Positions 61,485-64,000 of a stretch of 64,000 nucleotides of DNA are shown in pieces. The translations under genes were made by a program, and so were the position numbers. Source of the stretch: Sphingobium sp. GTDB lineage: Bacteria; Pseudomonadota; Alphaproteobacteria; Sphingomonadales; Sphingomonadaceae. Within the stretch, counting starts at the first letter, position 1. Every line of letters begins with the position of its first letter. The notes beneath the pieces are model-generated. The model was not told where the DNA came from. It saw only the letters and a list, made by a program, of their open reading frames with translations, and did no database searches. Location of the stretch: NCBI GenBank assembly GCA_003248935.1, contig QFQF01000008.1, positions 62,001 to 126,000 of the forward strand, read 5' to 3'.

Positions 61485-62838
61485 TCTGTTCTTCCTCACT
61501 TTTCTGGCGGCGATCTTCTGCCTGGGCCTGCGCCGGCCGTTCCTGCTGGTACTCGTCTACGCCTATATCGACATCGTCTCCCCACAGCGGCTCTCCTACT
61601 ATCTGCTGAATTCCGTCCCCGTGTCGGCCATTGCCTTCGCGCTGGCGGCGGGGGCGTGGCTGCTCGTCGACCGGAAGGGCGACAGCCGCTTTTCCGCCCG
61701 GCAGGGCCTGATGGTCGCGCTGCTCGCCCTGTGCGCCTGGACCACCGCGCATGCGGATTTCCCGGTCGAGGCTGCGACCAAATGGAACTGGGTGTGGAAA
61801 GCGATGGTATTCGCGATCTTCCTGCCGCTGACGCTGCGGACGCGCCTGCGAATCGAGGCGCTCGCCCTCGTCATGGTGCTGTGCGCCAGTTCGATCATCA
61901 TCACCGGCGGGATCAAGACGGCACTGTCCGGCGGCGGCTATGGTGTCCTCAACCTGATGATCGACGACAATAGCGGCCTTTATGAGGGCAGCACGATCTC
62001 GACCGTCGCAATCGCCATCATCCCGCTTGTGTGGTGGCTGGCCCGATACGGCACGATCTTCCCGCCCGACTGGCGGGTCCGCCTGTTCGCGGGGGGGCTC
62101 TGCTTCGCCTGCCTGCTGATTCCCATTGGCACGGAGACGCGCACCGGCCTCCTCTGCATCATCCTGCTCGCCGGACTGATGCTGCTGCACATGAAGCGCC
62201 GGATCGCCTACGGCGCGCTGATCGCGGTCGGTGTGCTGGTCGCCATCCCCTTCCTCCCCGCCAGCTTCACTAGTCGCATGAACACGATCGAAGGTTATCA
62301 GGGTGACGAGAGCGCATCGACCCGACTCGCCGTGTGGCGATGGACCTGGGACTATGCGAAAGAGCATCCGCTCGGCGGCGGGTTCGACGCCTATCGCGGT
62401 AACAGCTTCACCTATCAGTCGGTCCGTATGCTCGGAAAGGGCGCGATGATGGAGACCGAGCGGCAGACGATCGTCGACAAGGGCCGCGCCTATCACAGCG
62501 CCTATTTCGAGATGCTGGGCGAACAGGGCTATGCCGGCTTCCTGCTCTGGGCGCTGATCCACGGCATCTCGCTGGTCCGGACGGAGGGGATTCGCCGCCG
62601 CTATCGCCGGCAGGACGGGCCTGACACGGCATGGATCGCCCCGCTTGCCCTTGCCCTTCAGCAGGGACATCTGATCTACCTGCTCGGCGCCCTCTTCATC
62701 GGCATCGCGTACCAGCCGTTCGTGTTCATGCTGCTGGCGCTGCAGATCGGGCTCGACACCTATCTCGCGCGACTGCGCAAGGCGGGCGATGCCGCGCCGA
62801 TCTTCGCGTCACCGACGACGCAGGCGCGCGCCGCATGA
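61477..62838 (+). CDS. Putative O-glycosylation ligase, exosortase-A-associated (Wzy/O-antigen-ligase type)
   Basis: 453 aa from ATG 61477. MRDLFFLTFLAAIFCLGLRR, FLLVLVYAYIDIVSPQRLSYYLLN, LALCAWTTAHADFPVEAATK and GGGYGVLNLMIDDNSGLYEGSTIST are characteristic of the TIGR03097 family. About ten or more membrane spans. Ligates or polymerises exopolysaccharide repeats. ATGA overlap with the next gene. Confidence 0.92.
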   Translation: MRDLFFLTFLAAIFCLGLRRPFLLVLVYAYIDIVSPQRLSYYLLNSVPVSAIAFALAAGAWLLVDRKGDSRFSARQGLMVALLALCAWTTAHADFPVEAATKWNWVWKAMVFAIFLPLTLRTRLRIEALALVMVLCASSIIITGGIKTALSGGGYGVLNLMIDDNSGLYEGSTISTVAIAIIPLVWWLARYGTIFPPDWRVRLFAGGLCFACLLIPIGTETRTGLLCIILLAGLMLLHMKRRIAYGALIAVGVLVAIPFLPASFTSRMNTIEGYQGDESASTRLAVWRWTWDYAKEHPLGGGFDAYRGNSFTYQSVRMLGKGAMMETERQTIVDKGRAYHSAYFEMLGEQGYAGFLLWALIHGISLVRTEGIRRRYRRQDGPDTAWIAPLALALQQGHLIYLLGALFIGIAYQPFVFMLLALQIGLDTYLARLRKAGDAAPIFASPTTQARAA

Positions 62839-63920
62839 TCGGCGAACTGCGCAGCCTGACCTCCGCACGCGGCATCGCCGCCTGGCTGGTCGTCCTCTAT
62901 CATATCCGCTCGGGCGCGGCCGGGTGGGCGCCCGATTGGGCGATGGCGTTCGCGCACAAGGGCTATCTGGCCGTCGATTTCTTCTTCCTGCTCTCCGGCT
63001 TCGTCATCTACCTGTCCGCCTATCGCGCGTTCGCCCGGGACGGGATAGCGGCCACGCCCGCCTTCCTGCTGCGCAGGCTGGCGCGCATCTATCCGCTCTA
63101 TGCCGTGATCCTCGCCACAACCGTGCTGTTCGCCATGCTGCTGGAAGCAACCGGCCGCATCGATCCCAATTATCCCTGGGCTGAACTGCCGCTGCACGCC
63201 GCGATGTTCCAGAATTGGGGCTTCACCGACACGCTGCGATGGAACCATCCGGCCTGGTCGATCAGTACGGAATTCGCCGCCTATCTGCTGTTCCCGCTCC
63301 TCGTGCTTGGCACGCCGATCGGGCGCGCACGACGGCCCAACCTGCTGGGTGCGATGATGGTGACGATCGCCCTGCTGTCGATGATCCTGACCCTGAACGG
63401 CGAGGAGACGCTGGGCGGCAGCATCCCGCGCTTCGGCCTTGTCCGCTGTCTGGCGGAATTCGCGTGCGGGACCATGCTCTGCGCGTTCTGGATGCGCGGG
63501 CCGGATGGCGAACCCCGGGCTATCCTGATCGCGCTTGGCGGCGTTGTGCTGTTCTGGGGCCTCTGGCTGTTCGGCCTTGGGGCGGAGACCTGGGCATTCC
63601 CCGCCGGAGCCGCGTGCCTGATCCTCGCCCTCGCCCACGCGTCATTGATGCGGCGTAACCCGTTGCACTGGCGGCCATTCGTCTATCTGGGCGAGATCAG
63701 CTACGCGACTTACCTCGTCCACTACATGCTGTTCATCTGGTTCAAGATCGGCTTCGTCACCGACCCATGGTCGATCCCACCGGCCATACTCGCCGTGTTT
63801 CTGGCGCTGACGCTCGCTGTGTCCGTCCTGCTCCACCATCTGGTCGAGCGGCCGGGACGGCGACTGTTCGCCACGATACGTCCCCGCATTCCCGCGCGGC
63901 GCCTGCAGCAGCAACCCTGA
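62835..63920 (+). CDS. Acyltransferase 3 family membrane protein
   Basis: 361 aa. GELRSLTSARGIAAWLVVLYHIRSG, VDFFFLLSGFVIYLSAYR and RRLARIYPLYAV are the acyltransferase-3 (OafA/YrhL) signatures: the conserved His in LYHIR and RxxR in the loop. About ten helices. O-acetylates or otherwise acylates surface sugars. Overlaps the ligase gene by 4 bp, so one operon. Confidence 0.93.
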   Translation: MIGELRSLTSARGIAAWLVVLYHIRSGAAGWAPDWAMAFAHKGYLAVDFFFLLSGFVIYLSAYRAFARDGIAATPAFLLRRLARIYPLYAVILATTVLFAMLLEATGRIDPNYPWAELPLHAAMFQNWGFTDTLRWNHPAWSISTEFAAYLLFPLLVLGTPIGRARRPNLLGAMMVTIALLSMILTLNGEETLGGSIPRFGLVRCLAEFACGTMLCAFWMRGPDGEPRAILIALGGVVLFWGLWLFGLGAETWAFPAGAACLILALAHASLMRRNPLHWRPFVYLGEISYATYLVHYMLFIWFKIGFVTDPWSIPPAILAVFLALTLAVSVLLHHLVERPGRRLFATIRPRIPARRLQQQP

Positions 63921-64000
63921 CCGGCAGCGGCTGACTCGCGGAACGAAGCGGGCGGCAGTGGGTTCATGCGGCGGCGGACGAAACCGGCAAGGGCTTCGCC

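Noticed and set aside
61294..62670. 458-codon minus-strand frame opposite the O-glycosylation ligase
   Set aside because: Hydrophilic shadow with no start signal; the plus strand encodes a multi-span membrane protein.
63963..64000. C-terminal end of a minus-strand gene (reads AKPLPVSSAAA then stop)
   Set aside because: Only 11 codons are inside the window; not enough to support a call.
1..64000. tRNA, rRNA, insertion sequences, prophage genes
   Set aside because: No characteristic sequences or motifs seen anywhere in the window by eye; not a computed search.

Overview
The window reads as ordinary chromosome of an alphaproteobacterium, most likely a sphingomonad (Sphingomonadaceae). Reasons: high GC content; class I lysyl-tRNA synthetase; a serC-serA-hisZ-purA cluster with a serC-type leader; many TonB/Tat/lipoprotein exports; RcnB-like proteins; and an exosortase-A-type exopolysaccharide ligase. 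I saw no rRNA, tRNA, CRISPR array, prophage or insertion sequence. Genus is not determinable by reading alone.

Layout. 1-3.4 kb: the N-terminus of the Rieske protein PetA, then trmL-hemF-GNAT and an exported helical protein. 3.2-10.7 kb: a minus-strand biosynthetic block (serC, serA, hisZ, purA and a 59-aa HTH-like protein) interrupted by one esterase, then an MddA/NnrU-like membrane methyltransferase. 10.9-17.4 kb: extensin-like lipoprotein, nucleoside hydrolase, LOG protein, GNAT, membrane cytochrome c, pheA, and a divergent HxlR/SDR pair with palindromic operators. 17.5-25.8 kb: polA, a class-A-beta-lactamase-like lipoprotein, a Tat-exported hydrolase, nadB and an orphan ABC ATPase. 25.9-34.8 kb: MerC-like protein, modABC with a short ModC, a large STN-domain TonB receptor and a Tat-exported beta-propeller/amidohydrolase.

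34.9-40.9 kb: pyrE-pdxJ-acpS-lepB with an AI-2E-type permease, FKBP, rpsU and a DODA-type dioxygenase. 40.9-48.2 kb: a lone xanthine-oxidase-family 2Fe-2S subunit, two RcnB-like periplasmic proteins flanking a prolyl-hydroxylase-like enzyme, lysK, and a lipoprotein quinoprotein with an internal cytochrome c domain. 48.2-53.5 kb: PilZ, a DinG/XPD-type iron-sulfur helicase, SixA-like phosphatase, a GNAT gene broken by an in-frame TAG, and a 90-aa protein. 53.5-57.9 kb: rpmF-plsX-fabH-ihfA-merR on the minus strand, MAPEG, and a glyoxalase-II-like hydrolase. 57.9-59.3 kb: an S24 (LexA/CI-type) repressor divergent from two small unknown genes across an AT-rich array of TAGGAA half-sites. 59.3-63.9 kb: one edge of an exopolysaccharide locus (glycosyltransferase, 46-aa peptide, O-glycosylation ligase, acyltransferase).

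The most interesting under-described items are the S24 repressor/two-small-gene module at 57.9-59.3 kb, the RcnB-P4H-RcnB group at 41.6-44.0 kb, and the amber-interrupted acetyltransferase at 52.7-53.2 kb. All functional calls are by reading motifs; no database search was run.
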